A stretch of DNA of 64,000 nucleotides from Rhodobacter sp. (GCA_027484145.1 JAIXUH010000013.1:496001-560000); one strand, 5' to 3'. Positions 28,323 to 38,826 are shown, counted from the stretch's first letter. Notes: a model not told the origin generated them from the sequence alone. Numbers and translations are program-made.

Positions 28323-29158
28323 GCGCCCAGAACCGCATGGCGCGTGGCGTCATCAACCTCGGGGCGGATACCAAACCAGCGTTCAAACCCCGGTGCGGCC
28401 TGATGCAGCAGCATGCCAAGGCCATCAACCACCGTGCAGCCCATAGCCGCCGCTTCGATCAGAAACTGCGTCATCAGCGGAGCATAGACCAGATCAGTGA
28501 CAACGGCGCGCGGGTTCAGCGCATCAAGCGGCACCCGGAAATCAGGCTTTCCCGTCATGCCAAGCGAAGTGGTGTTCACCACGGTGGCAGCACCGTCCAG
28601 CATATTGGCGGCCTGGACCCATTCGTGCACGATGATCTTTGCGCCAAAATCCGAGCGAAGCGCCTCGGCCCTTGGCCGGGTGCGGTTGGCGATGTGAACT
28701 TCGGGGACACCAACCTCGATCAGGGCGGCGACAACCGCGCGGGCGGCGCCGCCGGCCCCCAAAACCGCTGCTGGACCAGCGGCCGGGTTCCAGAACGGGG
28801 CGCGCTGGCGCAGATTGGCGATAAACCCCGCACCATCGGTATTGTCAGCGTGGATGCGGCCATCCTTGCGAAAGATCAGCGTGTTGGCCGCACCGATCAG
28901 CGCAGCGCGGTCCGTGATGATGTCGGCGATGCCAAGGATCGCCTCCTTGTGCGGAATGGTGATGTTCACACCAACAAAGCCCAGCTTTGGCAAGGTTCCC
29001 AGCACATGAGCCAGATCGGCAGGGGTGACATCCATCGGGATGTAGTGACCCTTGATACCATAGCGACGCAACCAATAGCCGTGCAGCGCGGGAGAGCGGC
29101 TGTGGGCAATCGGATGGCCGATCACACCAGCCAAGGGGATACGGGCAAGTTCGGTCAT
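28319..29158 (-). CDS. aroE: Shikimate dehydrogenase (NADP+)
   Basis: A 279-residue enzyme reducing 3-dehydroshikimate to shikimate in aromatic amino acid synthesis. It shows the substrate-binding [17 protein letters not shown], the catalytic Lys in [11 protein letters not shown], the NADP-binding [14 protein letters not shown] and VNTTSLGM. It overlaps maf upstream (ATGA) and coaE downstream by 4 bp. Confidence 0.97.
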   Translation of the reverse strand: MTELARIPLAGVIGHPIAHSRSPALHGYWLRRYGIKGHYIPMDVTPADLAHVLGTLPKLGFVGVNITIPHKEAILGIADIITDRAALIGAANTLIFRKDGRIHADNTDGAGFIANLRQRAPFWNPAAGPAAVLGAGGAARAVVAALIEVGVPEVHIANRTRPRAEALRSDFGAKIIVHEWVQAANMLDGAATVVNTTSLGMTGKPDFRVPLDALNPRAVVTDLVYAPLMTQFLIEAAAMGCTVVDGLGMLLHQAAPGFERWFGIRPEVDDATRHAVLGA

Positions 29159-29760
29159 GATGGCAGGACACCTCTGTCCGAAAGGTAGCCAAGCAGCGGC
29201 AGAAGAGGAAGGCCAAGAACGGTGAAATAATCGCCATCGATCTGTGAAAAGAGCCGCGCGCCCTCTTCCTCGAGCTTATAGGCGCCAACGCAATGGCGGA
29301 TGCCGTCCCAGTTCCGGCTGACATAAGAGTCGATGTAGTGATCACTGACCTGACGCATGGTCAATCGCACCTCTCCGACATAACGCCACACAGGCTCGCC
29401 CCGATGGTAGAGAACGGCGGCGGACAGGAGTTTGTGGCGCTTTGCGCGCAGGGTTTGCAGATGGTGGCGGGCATCATCCGGTGTTTGCGGTTTCTGCCAG
29501 ACCTGCCCTTCGAAATCGAGCACCTGATCGCAGCCAAGGATGAACGCCTCGGGCAGGCGGTCAAGAACGCGGTCCGAAACTTTACGCGCCTTCATTTCCG
29601 CAAGAGTATCGGCAATATCGCGCGGGCGGGCGCCCTCGGCCTGAAGTGCGGTGAGGATCGTCGTCTCATCGATGCGCGCAGGCTGCGCCTCGACCGCGAC
29701 TCCGGCGGCACGCAGCAGGGAAAGACGGATGTCTGACGCAGAGGCAAGCAGCAAAACCAT
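29155..29760 (-). CDS. maf: Maf-like nucleoside triphosphate pyrophosphatase
   Basis: A 201-residue Maf/YhdE-type pyrophosphatase, a house-cleaning enzyme that hydrolyses non-canonical or excess nucleoside triphosphates. It starts [20 protein letters not shown] and shows [18 protein letters not shown] and [33 protein letters not shown]. The ATG at 29760 matches the family start. It is the first leftward gene beside oriC. Confidence 0.93.
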   Translation of the reverse strand: MVLLLASASDIRLSLLRAAGVAVEAQPARIDETTILTALQAEGARPRDIADTLAEMKARKVSDRVLDRLPEAFILGCDQVLDFEGQVWQKPQTPDDARHHLQTLRAKRHKLLSAAVLYHRGEPVWRYVGEVRLTMRQVSDHYIDSYVSRNWDGIRHCVGAYKLEEEGARLFSQIDGDYFTVLGLPLLPLLGYLSDRGVLPS

Positions 29761-30169
29761 GGCGGACCATTCTGTGGATATGCACTGTTTGTTCACAAAG
29801 GTATATTGGTGGCAAGTCTATCCCGATGCGTGAGGGTGGTGGAGGACGGGCGTTTGTCAAGACGCCCAAGGCGACTATCCACCTGTGGACGCAGACGGCA
29901 GGCTATTGTGGACGATGTCGATTTCTGGCCAAATCGACAGAAAGAGGGGTTAAGTCCGGCAAAAGTTCGCCAATCCTAAGTATCTGATAGAAAATAACCT
30001 TCTGTGTTCTATCCACAGGAAAGGCTACTTCTCCACGGAGTTATCCACCTGCCGTTTCATGTGGACAGATACCGTGGATATCCGATCTTTCCCCCTATCC
30101 ACAGGGTCTACAACATCATTCCTTTTTCTTTCTCTTCTTAATAGAGAGAAGGAAACGGAGGGTGGACTG
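29761..30169. other. oriC: Chromosomal replication origin (oriC)
   Basis: A 409-bp gene-free gap with many DnaA-box-like 9-mers. The closest to TTATCCACA or its complement, one mismatch each, are TGTGGATAT (29773-29781), CTATCCACA (30009-30017), TTATCCACC (30041-30049) and CTATCCACA (30095-30103). Weaker boxes lie at 29875, 29884, 29907, 30029, 30060 and 30073. No box is a perfect match. An AT-rich stretch sits inside. Genes diverge from it on both sides, maf-to-dnaQ left and hemJ-to-parB right, and parAB plus three parS sites are within 9 kb. This matches the origin neighbourhood of Caulobacter and other alphaproteobacteria. Confidence 0.85.
29972..30000. other. AT-rich stretch, candidate DNA unwinding element
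   Basis: 21 of 29 bases are A or T, a strong local dip in a high-GC region. It lies between the left and right groups of DnaA boxes, immediately before the box at 30009. Assignment as the unwinding element is inferred. Confidence 0.5.
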
Positions 30170-30619
30170 ATGACCGATCTGCTGGCTGACTGGTATCCTT
30201 GGGTGAAAGCGCTGCACGTGGTTTCGGTGATTGCCTGGATGGCAGGGCTGTTCTATCTGCCGCGCTTGTTCGTTTACCATGTTGAGGTTGTCGAACGAGG
30301 AAGCGCCACGGACAGCTTGTTTCAGACGATGGAGCGGCGGTTGCTGCGCGCGATCATGAACCCGTCCATGGCGACGACGTGGGTTTTCGGTCTGGCTTTG
30401 GTGATGACGCCCGGGATCGTGGATTGGTCCAGCGTCTGGCCCTGGACGAAAGCGGTGGCTGTGCTGGGGATGACGTGGTTTCATCACTGGCTGGGACTGC
30501 GCCGCAAAGACTTTATGCCTGGCACGAACAGGTTGACCGGCCGACAATACCGAATGATGAACGAGGTTCCGACCTTGCTTATGCTGCTGATCGTGTTTTC
30601 CGTGATCGTGAAGTGGTAG
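30170..30619 (+). CDS. hemJ: Protoporphyrinogen IX oxidase HemJ
   Basis: A 149-residue membrane protein with four transmembrane helices that oxidises protoporphyrinogen IX in heme and (bacterio)chlorophyll synthesis. Family marks are the conserved histidine in VKALHVVSVIAWMAGLFYLPRLFVYH, the RRLLRAIMNPSM segment, HHWLGLRRKDF and RMMNEVPTLLMLLIV. The ATG at 30170 follows a strong GGAGGGTGG. The gene directly adjoins oriC on the rightward side and is followed by rho. Confidence 0.94.
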   Translation: MTDLLADWYPWVKALHVVSVIAWMAGLFYLPRLFVYHVEVVERGSATDSLFQTMERRLLRAIMNPSMATTWVFGLALVMTPGIVDWSSVWPWTKAVAVLGMTWFHHWLGLRRKDFMPGTNRLTGRQYRMMNEVPTLLMLLIVFSVIVKW

Positions 30620-30775
30620 GAACCGCGACTTTTGCCGACGAACAGCGGGCCGGATTGACTTGGACGCCATCTGCGGTGTAGGGACAGTGCTGCGGGACCG
30701 TCCGGTCCACTGCACCTCCCATTTATGACATTGAAGCACATGGCCACTGCGGCAGGTGTGTTTGAGGACGATCTG

Positions 30776-32047
30776 ATGAGCGTTGAACGCCTTAATCTTG
30801 CCGATCTGAAGGCCAAGACACCCGCTGACCTGCTGGCGATGGCAGAGGAGTGGGAAATCGAGAACGCCCCGTCGATGCGTAAGGGCGAGATGATGTTCCA
30901 GATTCTGAAGGAACATGCGGAAGAAGGCTTCGAGATCGGTGGCGATGGCGTTCTGGAGGTGTTGCAGGACGGGTTCGGGTTCCTGAGGTCGCCCTCGGCG
31001 AACTATCTGCCGGGTCCGGACGATATCTATGTCGGGCCTGAGATGATTCGTCAGTTCAGCCTGCGAACGGGCGATTCGATAGAGGGTGTCATTCAGGCGC
31101 CGCGCGAGAACGAGCGATATTTCAGCTTGATCAAGGCCACGAAGATCAACTTTGATGATCCAGAGCGCGCGCGCCACAAGGTGCATTTTGATAACCTGAC
31201 GCCGCTTTATCCGGATGAGCGGCTGAAAATGGAAATCGAGGACCCGACCGTCAAGGACCGGTCTGCCCGGATCATCGACCTGGTTTGCCCGATCGGCAAG
31301 GGTCAGCGCGCCTTGATCGTGGCGCCGCCGCGCACGGGCAAAACCGTGCTGTTGCAAAACATTGCCCATTCTGTGGCGACCAACCACCCGGAATGCTATC
31401 TGATCGTCTTGCTGATTGACGAACGCCCGGAAGAAGTGACCGACATGCAGCGTAGCGTGAAGGGGGAAGTGGTTTCATCGACCTTCGATGAGCCAGCCAC
31501 CCGCCACGTTGCCGTAGCAGAAATGGTGATTGAAAAGGCCAAGCGGCTTGTCGAGCACAAGCGTGATGTCGTCATCTTGCTGGATTCGATCACGCGTCTG
31601 GGCCGGGCCTTCAATACAGTTGTTCCATCCAGTGGCAAGGTTCTGACGGGTGGCGTGGATGCGAACGCACTGCAACGACCCAAGCGGTTTTTCGGGGCGG
31701 CGCGGAACATTGAAGAAGGTGGTTCGCTGACGATTATCGCGACGGCCCTGATCGATACGGGCAGCCGGATGGACGAAGTGATTTTCGAAGAGTTCAAGGG
31801 CACCGGAAACAGCGAGATTGTTCTGGACCGCAAGGTTGCAGACAAGCGGGTGTTCCCGGCCATCGATATTCTCAAATCGGGCACGCGTAAGGAAGATCTG
31901 TTGGTGGAAAAGGTCGATCTGCAAAAGACCTATGTGCTGCGCCGGATTTTGAACCCTATGGGAACGACCGATGCCATCGAGTTCCTGCTGACCAAGTTGA
32001 AACAGACCAAGACAAACGGCGAGTTCTTCGATTCGATGAACACCTGA
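30776..32047 (+). CDS. rho: Transcription termination factor Rho
   Basis: A 423-residue hexameric RNA helicase that ends transcription at Rho-dependent sites. It starts [16 protein letters not shown], then has the RNA-binding cold-shock-like domain ([17 protein letters not shown]), Walker [12 protein letters not shown], the Q-loop and R-loop region, and [11 protein letters not shown]. Length matches Rhodobacter Rho. An in-frame ATG at 30725 exists, but only the one at 30776 has GAGG upstream and family homology. The upstream gap contains an imperfect hairpin (GGACC / GGTCC near 30693-30706) that could affect leader control. Confidence 0.97.
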   Translation: MSVERLNLADLKAKTPADLLAMAEEWEIENAPSMRKGEMMFQILKEHAEEGFEIGGDGVLEVLQDGFGFLRSPSANYLPGPDDIYVGPEMIRQFSLRTGDSIEGVIQAPRENERYFSLIKATKINFDDPERARHKVHFDNLTPLYPDERLKMEIEDPTVKDRSARIIDLVCPIGKGQRALIVAPPRTGKTVLLQNIAHSVATNHPECYLIVLLIDERPEEVTDMQRSVKGEVVSSTFDEPATRHVAVAEMVIEKAKRLVEHKRDVVILLDSITRLGRAFNTVVPSSGKVLTGGVDANALQRPKRFFGAARNIEEGGSLTIIATALIDTGSRMDEVIFEEFKGTGNSEIVLDRKVADKRVFPAIDILKSGTRKEDLLVEKVDLQKTYVLRRILNPMGTTDAIEFLLTKLKQTKTNGEFFDSMNT

Positions 32048-32075
32048 AGCCTGAGAGCAGGCGCAGAGGGGATTT

Positions 32076-33362
32076 ATGGCGGAGACAGTATTCGCATTGG
32101 CCACGGCTCGTGGAAAAGCCGGGGTCGCAGTCGTTCGGATTTCGGGACCTGCCGCGCCAGATGGTCTGCTGGCACTTGGTGTCGCCCTTCCACCACCACG
32201 GCATGCAGCGCTGCGGGTCCTGCAGTGCGATGGCGACGTTCTGGATGAGGCGATCGTCCTTTATTTTCCGAAGGGGCAGAGCTTCACGGGTGAAGATGTT
32301 GTCGAGTTGCAGATGCATGGCAGTGCAGCTGTGTTGAGTGCGGTCGTCAAGGCTTTGGGTCGTGTTGAGGGCTTGCGTCCAGCACTGGCTGGAGAGTTTA
32401 CGCGCAGGGCACTGGAAAACGGCCGGATGGATCTGTCTCAGGTTGAAGCTTTGGCTGACCTGATCGATGCCGAGACAGAAGCCCAGCGGCGGCAAGCACA
32501 GCGTGTATTGTCAGGAGCGCTGCTGGAACGAACAGAATTGTGGCGGCGCGATCTTATCCGCGCGTTGGCGTTGATCGAGGCCAGCATTGATTTCGCCGAT
32601 GAGGATGTTCCGGTGGACGTGACGCCTGAGGTGGGCACCATTCTGGACAGCCTTCTCGCGGCATTCCGAAAGGAATTGGCTGGCGCTCGGGTGGCTGAGC
32701 GAGTTCGGGATGGCTTTGAGGTGGCGATCATTGGGGCGCCAAATTCAGGAAAATCCAGTCTTTTGAATGCCTTGGTTGGTCGCGATGTAGCGATTACATC
32801 GTCTGTGGCTGGAACGACGCGGGATATCATCGAAGTTCGCATGGACTTGGACGGTCTACCGGTGACGTTGCTGGACACTGCAGGATTGCGTGAGACGCAG
32901 GACGAAGTTGAGCAGGTTGGGGTGGAGCGTGCGAGGCGACGAGCGGAGAGGGCCGATGTAAGACTTTGGCTTGTCGCGCCGGAAGACCCGACTCCGGATT
33001 GTGTCGTTGGTCCGGCGGACATGATTGTTGGGTCCAAAGCAGATTTGCAACCGCGTGTTGGAGCAATCTCGAGCCACACTGGCCTGGGTCTGGATCTACT
33101 GCTGGCGGAAATCAGCGCACGGCTTGGAACAATGGCAGCAAACCCGGGTGTGTTGATCAGAGAACGGCAGCGACACGCGCTTTCTTCCGCGACTGCCGCT
33201 TTGGAATCAGCACAAAGGTGGTTATATGACGGCGGTGTCCAAGCCGAACTGATATCGGCAGATGTAAGGTCGGCGATTCAGGCCTTGGAAATGCTGGTTG
33301 GCCGGATTGGGGTAGAGACAGTTCTGGGCGAAATCTTCGCCAGCTTTTGTATCGGGAAATAG
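32076..33362 (+). CDS. mnmE: tRNA modification GTPase MnmE
   Basis: A 428-residue GTPase that with MnmG installs (carboxymethyl)aminomethyl groups at U34 of certain tRNAs. The N-terminal folate-binding domain begins [24 protein letters not shown]. The G domain has [28 protein letters not shown] and LLDTAGLRE. The essential C-terminal CIGK motif is present. Only 1 bp separates it from mnmG, an ideal arrangement for stoichiometric complex formation. Confidence 0.97.
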   Translation: MAETVFALATARGKAGVAVVRISGPAAPDGLLALGVALPPPRHAALRVLQCDGDVLDEAIVLYFPKGQSFTGEDVVELQMHGSAAVLSAVVKALGRVEGLRPALAGEFTRRALENGRMDLSQVEALADLIDAETEAQRRQAQRVLSGALLERTELWRRDLIRALALIEASIDFADEDVPVDVTPEVGTILDSLLAAFRKELAGARVAERVRDGFEVAIIGAPNSGKSSLLNALVGRDVAITSSVAGTTRDIIEVRMDLDGLPVTLLDTAGLRETQDEVEQVGVERARRRAERADVRLWLVAPEDPTPDCVVGPADMIVGSKADLQPRVGAISSHTGLGLDLLLAEISARLGTMAANPGVLIRERQRHALSSATAALESAQRWLYDGGVQAELISADVRSAIQALEMLVGRIGVETVLGEIFASFCIGK

Positions 33363-33363
33363 G

Positions 33364-35238
33364 ATGTTTCACGTGAAACAATTCGATGTCATTGTGGTTG
33401 GAGGTGGCCATGCAGGTGCGGAAGCGGCTGCAGCGGCTGCGCGCACAGGTGCAGCGACCGCCTTGATTACGATGAAGGCCGCATCCATTGGTGTCATGTC
33501 CTGCAACCCGGCAATTGGCGGTTTGGGTAAGGGCCATCTTGTTCGTGAGATTGATGCACTGGATGGGGTAATGGGCCGAGCGGCTGATCGTGCCGGCATC
33601 CAGTTTCGATTGCTTAACCGCCGGAAGGGCCCGGCAGTGCAAGGACCACGGACCCAAGCGGACCGAGCATTGTATCGGAATGCTGTTCAAGACTTGCTTT
33701 CCGATCAGAGGGATCTTCATGTGATCGAAGGAGAGGTCGCAGACCTTCTGATTGACGGTGGTCGGTGCGTGGGCGTGACTCTGGCAGACGGCGTAAGCCT
33801 GATGTCGTATTCTGTGATTCTAACTGCCGGGACTTTTCTGAATGGTTTGATGCACATTGGTGACGCGCGCAAAGTGGGTGGGCGCATGGGCGACCCGGCA
33901 TCGAGGCGTCTTGCTGATAGGCTCAATGATATGGGTCTCGCCCATGGACGTCTAAAGACGGGAACGCCCCCTCGTTTGGACGGGCGGACGATAGATTGGC
34001 AGCGACTTGAGCGGCAGTCGGCTGACAGCGATCCCACAATGCTGTCGTTCATGAGTAAGGGACCGCTGGTCCGACAGATCGACTGTGGAATAACGCACAC
34101 CAATGAACGGACGCATGATATCGTTCGGTCCAACCTGCACCGATCGGCCATGTATGGCGGACATATCGAAGGTGTCGGCCCGCGCTATTGCCCATCCATC
34201 GAAGATAAGGTCGTTCGGTTCTCGGACAAAACGAGCCATCAGGTGTTTCTTGAGCCCGAAGGCTTGGACGATCATACAGTTTATCCCAATGGAATCTCAT
34301 CGTCTTTGCCAATTGAGGTCCAGGAGAGATATGTGCGGAGCATTGAGGGCTTGGAGAATGTAGCGATTCTGCAACCTGCTTACGCTATCGAGTATGACTT
34401 TTTTGATCCGCGAAATGTAACAACGTCGCTAGAGTTGCGTTCCTGTCCTGGCCTCTATCTTGCCGGGCAGATCAACGGTACGACGGGGTATGAAGAGGCC
34501 GCTGCGCAAGGATTGGTGGCGGGGTTGGCAGCAGCAATGCGGGCAAAGGGCGAACCGCCGCCGATGTTTGCAAGAACTGACTCCTACATCGGTGTCATGA
34601 TCGACGATCTTACAACGCATGGCGTCACGGAACCGTACCGGATGTTTACGTCGCGGGCAGAGTATCGGCTACACTTGAGGGCAGATAATGCTGACCAGCG
34701 TCTGACGAAGATGGGGATAGAGTTGGGTTGCGTGGGCCAAGACCGTCTGCGCAACTTTGAAACAAAAATGCACAAGCTGGCAGAAGTGCGCGAAGCATTG
34801 ACACGCAAACAGGTGTCACAGAAGGAACTTGTGCACTTTGGCGTGAAAGTGAGCAGCAACGGTCAGACGCGAACCGCGCTAGACGTGATCGGGGGCCTAA
34901 ATCTGGACAGTGAACTGTTGTTTTCGATATTGCCCGAGCTGTCCTTGCTTGATGCAGAGACATTTGAGCAGATCAGAAGAGATTCGATCTATACCAGATA
35001 TCTTGATCGGCAACAGAATGAGGTGGATCGGCTCCGTCGCGATGAGCAGGTGTTGATTCCTTTAGGCCTTGATTTTGCAGCTCTATCTGGCCTGTCGACA
35101 GAGCTTAGAGTCAAACTCACCACAGTGCGCCCTGCGTCTCTTGGGCAGGCTGCTCGTATCGAAGGAATGACGCCCGCAGCGTTGGCATTGATACTGGCGA
35201 ATGTTCGGAAGGCTTCCGGACAACGCGCGGCGGGTTAG
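33364..35238 (+). CDS. mnmG: tRNA uridine-5-carboxymethylaminomethyl modification enzyme MnmG (GidA)
   Basis: A 624-residue FAD enzyme, partner of MnmE. The FAD motif is [40 protein letters not shown] and [21 protein letters not shown] are signature blocks, and the C-terminal helical region ends [18 protein letters not shown]. The first codons overlap a perfect parS palindrome, giving the N-terminus MFHVKQ. The coding sequence looks less GC-rich than genes elsewhere in the window. Confidence 0.98.
   Translation: MFHVKQFDVIVVGGGHAGAEAAAAAARTGAATALITMKAASIGVMSCNPAIGGLGKGHLVREIDALDGVMGRAADRAGIQFRLLNRRKGPAVQGPRTQADRALYRNAVQDLLSDQRDLHVIEGEVADLLIDGGRCVGVTLADGVSLMSYSVILTAGTFLNGLMHIGDARKVGGRMGDPASRRLADRLNDMGLAHGRLKTGTPPRLDGRTIDWQRLERQSADSDPTMLSFMSKGPLVRQIDCGITHTNERTHDIVRSNLHRSAMYGGHIEGVGPRYCPSIEDKVVRFSDKTSHQVFLEPEGLDDHTVYPNGISSSLPIEVQERYVRSIEGLENVAILQPAYAIEYDFFDPRNVTTSLELRSCPGLYLAGQINGTTGYEEAAAQGLVAGLAAAMRAKGEPPPMFARTDSYIGVMIDDLTTHGVTEPYRMFTSRAEYRLHLRADNADQRLTKMGIELGCVGQDRLRNFETKMHKLAEVREALTRKQVSQKELVHFGVKVSSNGQTRTALDVIGGLNLDSELLFSILPELSLLDAETFEQIRRDSIYTRYLDRQQNEVDRLRRDEQVLIPLGLDFAALSGLSTELRVKLTTVRPASLGQAARIEGMTPAALALILANVRKASGQRAAG
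33365..33380. other. parS: parS site 1, overlapping the mnmG start
   Basis: TGTTTCACGTGAAACA is a perfect 16-bp palindrome identical to the bacterial parS consensus bound by ParB. It begins at the second base of the mnmG ATG and encodes part of MFHVKQ. Confidence 0.92.
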
Positions 35239-35246
35239 GCGGTCGT

Positions 35247-35858
35247 ATGTGGGTTGGACAGCCAATTGTTTCACGTGAAACAGGCCAGCGACTGAGAAGT
35301 TATGCGGACCTGGTCGAAAAATGGAACCCCAGCATCAATCTCGTATCAAGGCAAAGCTTGCTGAATTTGGGCGAACGGCATTTTCGTGACTCGGCTCAGC
35401 TCTACGCCATCCCGGACGTTGCGGTAAATCGCTGGGTTGACTTAGGCAGTGGCGGTGGTTTCCCAGGGATCGTGATTGCCATCCTGGCAACGGAGACCAA
35501 GGGCAGGCCCGAGGTGATTCTCGTTGAGGCGGATGGCAGAAAGGCGGCATTCTTGAGAGAAGTGGCACGAATACTTTCTCTGAATGCGCGGGTTATTCAT
35601 TCGCGAATTGAAGACGTGAAACCTCTCGGCGCGGATGTCATTTCAGCACGAGCGCTCGCACCGCTATCTCAGCTTTGTGCTTTCAGTGCTGTCCATATGC
35701 GCCCGGACGGGATTGGTATCTTCCCAAAGGGCGCACAGTACCAACAAGAGTTCGGTGATGCACAAAGAGAGTGGTCGTTTGATGCAGCGATCGTCCCAAG
35801 CGTCACAGATCCAGAGGCATCCATCCTGTGCTTGAGGAATATCCGCCATGCCGGTTGA
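35247..35858 (+). CDS. rsmG: 16S rRNA (guanine527-N7)-methyltransferase RsmG (GidB)
   Basis: A 203-residue SAM-dependent methyltransferase that makes m7G527 in 16S rRNA; loss gives low-level streptomycin resistance in several bacteria. The SAM motif is WVDLGSGGGFPGIVIAIL and the acidic strand is VILVEADGRKAAFLREVAR. Residues VSRET near the N-terminus are encoded by a parS palindrome. It starts 8 bp after mnmG and overlaps parA by 11 bp. Confidence 0.96.
   Translation: MWVGQPIVSRETGQRLRSYADLVEKWNPSINLVSRQSLLNLGERHFRDSAQLYAIPDVAVNRWVDLGSGGGFPGIVIAILATETKGRPEVILVEADGRKAAFLREVARILSLNARVIHSRIEDVKPLGADVISARALAPLSQLCAFSAVHMRPDGIGIFPKGAQYQQEFGDAQREWSFDAAIVPSVTDPEASILCLRNIRHAG
35267..35282. other. 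parS: parS site 2, inside the rsmG N-terminal coding region
   Basis: TGTTTCACGTGAAACA, identical to the other two sites and a perfect palindrome, lies 20 bp into rsmG. In the rsmG frame it encodes VSRET. Confidence 0.92.
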
Positions 35859-36675
35859 CTTACATGCGAAGGGGCCGAGGGTGATCGCTGTGGCGAACCA
35901 GAAAGGCGGCGTGGGAAAGACAACAACAACGATCAACGTTGCTGCCGGCTTGGCTGAACTCGGCTATAGGGTGCTCGTGGTTGATCTTGACCCTCAGGGG
36001 AATGCGTCAACTGGCCTTGGCGTTGACATAGCGGACAGGGAGCGTACCAGTTATGATCTCTTGCTGGAGCACGCAGCATTGGCTGAACTCGTGCGACCGG
36101 CAAGTGTTCCAAATGTCTGGATTTGTCCGGCAAATTCGGACCTTGCCTCTGCCGATATTGAACTTGTAGCAAACGAGAAGCGGTCGTTCCTGCTCTATGA
36201 TGCGCTTCGAGGACCGCTTTCACAGGCATTGGGCTTTGACTTTATGCTCATCGATTGCCCGCCGTCGCTGTCACTCTTGACCGTCAACGCATTGGTCTCG
36301 GCGCATTCTGTCCTCGTTCCACTTCAAAGCGAGTTCTTCGCCCTTGAGGGCCTCTCGCAACTGATGCTGACAATCCGGGATGTCCGGCATACCGCCAATC
36401 CGGATCTGCGGATCGAAGGAATCGTTGTAACGATGACGGATAGTCGGAACAGGTTGTCGCAGCAGGTCGAGGCCGATGTCCGGTCTACTTTGGGCGAATT
36501 GGTCTTTGCGACGACGATTCCAAGAAATGTGCGCGTATCGGAGGCCCCGTCTTTCGCGCTGCCGGTGTTGGCCTATGACTCCGCCTCAAAGGGTGCCGAG
36601 GCTTATCGGAAACTGGTGATTGAAATTGTAGCGCGTCATCCTGGTCGGGACAAGATAAAGGCAGAGGCATCATAA
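35848..36675 (+). CDS. parA: Chromosome partitioning ATPase ParA
   Basis: A 275-residue deviant-Walker ATPase that moves ParB-parS origin complexes during segregation. The P-loop KGGVGKTT is at residues 19-26, followed by VLVVDLDPQGNASTGLG, DFMLIDCPPSLSLLTVNAL and VTMTDSRNRLSQQV. It overlaps rsmG by 11 bp and is followed one base later by parB. Confidence 0.97.
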   Translation: MPVDLHAKGPRVIAVANQKGGVGKTTTTINVAAGLAELGYRVLVVDLDPQGNASTGLGVDIADRERTSYDLLLEHAALAELVRPASVPNVWICPANSDLASADIELVANEKRSFLLYDALRGPLSQALGFDFMLIDCPPSLSLLTVNALVSAHSVLVPLQSEFFALEGLSQLMLTIRDVRHTANPDLRIEGIVVTMTDSRNRLSQQVEADVRSTLGELVFATTIPRNVRVSEAPSFALPVLAYDSASKGAEAYRKLVIEIVARHPGRDKIKAEAS

Positions 36676-36676
36676 C

Positions 36677-37597
36677 GTGGAAAAGAAACCTGAACGGCGT
36701 GGCCTTGGGCGCGGCCTTTCCGCCTTGATGGCGGATGTAAACCTTTCAAATGCAGCACCAGCTGGAACTGAAGGCCGCGCCGCGACTTCAGAGGCACGGA
36801 TTGCTGTCGAGAAGATCTTCCCAAACCCAAACCAGCCACGGCGTGACTTTGATGCAGAGGCGCTGCAGGAGCTTGCGGCCTCTATCGCTTCAAAAGGGAT
36901 CATCCAGCCGCTCGTCGTTCGGTCGCGATCAACCCCCGGTGAGTACGAGATCGTCGCGGGAGAACGTCGTTGGCGCGCAGCGCAGTTGGCGCAGGTTCAT
37001 GAAGTGCCTGTGGTTGTACGTAGCTTTTCTGATGATGAAGTGCTGGAAATTGCCATAATTGAGAATATCCAGCGCACAGATCTCAATGCTGTGGAGGAGG
37101 CATTGGGATTTCGGCAGCTGATGGATCGGTTCGGCCATACACAAGAGAAACTGGCAGAGGCGTTGGCAAAAAGCCGCAGTCATATCGCCAATACGCTCCG
37201 GCTCTTGTCGCTTCCGGAAGATGTGTTGTCCTTGGTCCGGCATGGAAAGATCAGCGCCGGCCATGCTCGGGCCTTGATTGGTTCTGCTGATCCTTCTGCT
37301 CTGGCCCGTAAGGTAGTCGCAAGCCAGATGTCCGTGCGGGAAGCCGAGAAATTGGCACGCGCGGTCACCACAAAGCCGAAAGCTGGACGTAAATCGGCCG
37401 AAGGTCCAGCGTCAGAAAAGGATGCGGACACCAAAGCCATTGAGGCTGACTTGTCCGCAAACCTTGGGATGATGGTGACGATCAGTCACGGAGCGAGTGG
37501 CGAGGGCGGAACGCTTTCCATTTCCTACCGCGATTTGGACCAACTGGACATGCTTTGCCAGGTGCTGTCGGTCATACCGCGCGATTTCGCGCGCTGA
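36677..37597 (+). CDS. parB: Chromosome partitioning protein ParB
   Basis: A 306-residue CTP-dependent clamp that loads at parS and spreads along DNA. It starts with GTG. The N-terminal KPERRGLGRGLSALM contacts ParA. The CTP-binding GERRWRA box is at residues 95-101, with IENIQRTDLNAVEEA after it. The helix-turn-helix is TQEKLAEALAKSRSHIANTLR. The C-terminal dimerisation domain ends VIPRDFAR. The 3' end overlaps the convergent hemW by 26 bp. Confidence 0.97.
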   Translation: MEKKPERRGLGRGLSALMADVNLSNAAPAGTEGRAATSEARIAVEKIFPNPNQPRRDFDAEALQELAASIASKGIIQPLVVRSRSTPGEYEIVAGERRWRAAQLAQVHEVPVVVRSFSDDEVLEIAIIENIQRTDLNAVEEALGFRQLMDRFGHTQEKLAEALAKSRSHIANTLRLLSLPEDVLSLVRHGKISAGHARALIGSADPSALARKVVASQMSVREAEKLARAVTTKPKAGRKSAEGPASEKDADTKAIEADLSANLGMMVTISHGASGEGGTLSISYRDLDQLDMLCQVLSVIPRDFAR

Positions 37598-38774
37598 TTG
37601 GAGGCACTGTCCAGTCTGGCATCAGTTTCTCGATAACGGCATTCAGGATCAGCTTGCCGCTGGTCGTTGCTACGATCCGATCGTTATGTATCTCGATCAT
37701 GCCGAGACTCGATAGTTCGGAGAGCTCAGCGCTCGGCAGCGGTTGACCAAACAGCTGGGAAAATCTTTTGCCGTCGATGCCCTCGGCCAACCGCAATCCC
37801 ATGACCAAGAACTCGGCCGCCTGATCACGTAGGCTCAGACTGTCGCGCGCAACCTCACCGTTTTGCTCGGTTTGGACTTTCTGAAGCCACAAAAGTGGAA
37901 CCTTTTCCCCAATCGTAGCCACCCTCCGGCCATCTGCGCGAGTTAGCCGGCCATGTGAGCCGGGTCCAATGCCGACGTAGTCCCCGCCGCGCCAATAAAT
38001 GATGTTGTGTCGCGCTTCATGTCCTCGCCTTGCATGGTTGGACACCTCATAAGCCGGCAGCCCAAGGCTTTCACAGACCTGCTGCGTGAGTAGAAACATG
38101 TCCGCTGACGCGTCTTCACCCGGCAGGCCCTTCAGCAGTCCACGCTCAAAACGTTCGCCGAACACGGTATCCGGTTCAATGGTCAATTGGTACAAAGACA
38201 GATGTTCTGCCGCCAGAGAGATCGCAAAACGCAGTTCGGTCTCCCACTCGACCAGAGTTTGATCTTGCCGTGCGTAGATTAGGTCAAAACTTGTACGTTG
38301 AAACACATCCTGCGAAGTAGAAATTGCCTGAATGGCTTCTTCCTTGGAATGCATGCGCCCCAAGCGCCGAAGATCGCTGTCGTTCAGGGCTTGTATGCCA
38401 ATCGACACCCGGTTGACCCCGGCCGCTCGAAAGCTCCGGAACTTCGCTGCCTCGACCGATGTGGGGTTTGCTTCCAGCGTGACCTCAAGATCATTGGCCG
38501 GCGTCCAAAGCGTTGAAGCCCGATCAATGATTGCTTCAACCATGCTTGGCGGCATCAGGGATGGCGTGCCGCCACCAAAGAAAATGCTGGCAAGACGCCG
38601 GTTTGTCGTTTCAGCAGCTGAACGGTCCAGCTCAGCGAGAAATGCGTTGGTCCACGCCTCTGTATCTACCTCGCGCGCTACATGGCTGTTGAAGTCACAA
38701 TAGGGGCATTTGGCCAGACAATAGGGCCAATGCACGTAAAGGCCAAAGCCTGCGTCTTGCCAGCGTTCGGTCAT
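37572..38774 (-). CDS. hemW: Radical SAM heme chaperone HemW
   Basis: A 400-residue radical SAM protein. The 4Fe-4S motif is CLAKCPYCDF with Cys19, Cys23 and Cys26, followed by FFGGGTPSLMPP. The cysteine pattern lacks the extra CxC of true HemN coproporphyrinogen dehydrogenase, so HemW, a heme-binding chaperone that inserts heme into respiratory enzymes, is the better call. It overlaps the end of parB convergently and lies 56 bp after rdgB, with parS site 3 at the boundary. Confidence 0.93.
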   Translation of the reverse strand: MTERWQDAGFGLYVHWPYCLAKCPYCDFNSHVAREVDTEAWTNAFLAELDRSAAETTNRRLASIFFGGGTPSLMPPSMVEAIIDRASTLWTPANDLEVTLEANPTSVEAAKFRSFRAAGVNRVSIGIQALNDSDLRRLGRMHSKEEAIQAISTSQDVFQRTSFDLIYARQDQTLVEWETELRFAISLAAEHLSLYQLTIEPDTVFGERFERGLLKGLPGEDASADMFLLTQQVCESLGLPAYEVSNHARRGHEARHNIIYWRGGDYVGIGPGSHGRLTRADGRRVATIGEKVPLLWLQKVQTEQNGEVARDSLSLRDQAAEFLVMGLRLAEGIDGKRFSQLFGQPLPSAELSELSSLGMIEIHNDRIVATTSGKLILNAVIEKLMPDWTVPPISARNRAV

Positions 38775-38826
38775 GAGAGTGCTTTCCCCTTTGTGCTGTG
38801 ACGCATCTGGCTAAGATTCATCGTGA

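Noticed and set aside
30116-31387. Long minus-strand frame across hemJ and rho
   Set aside because: It covers two well-defined genes in shadow and has no homology signals.
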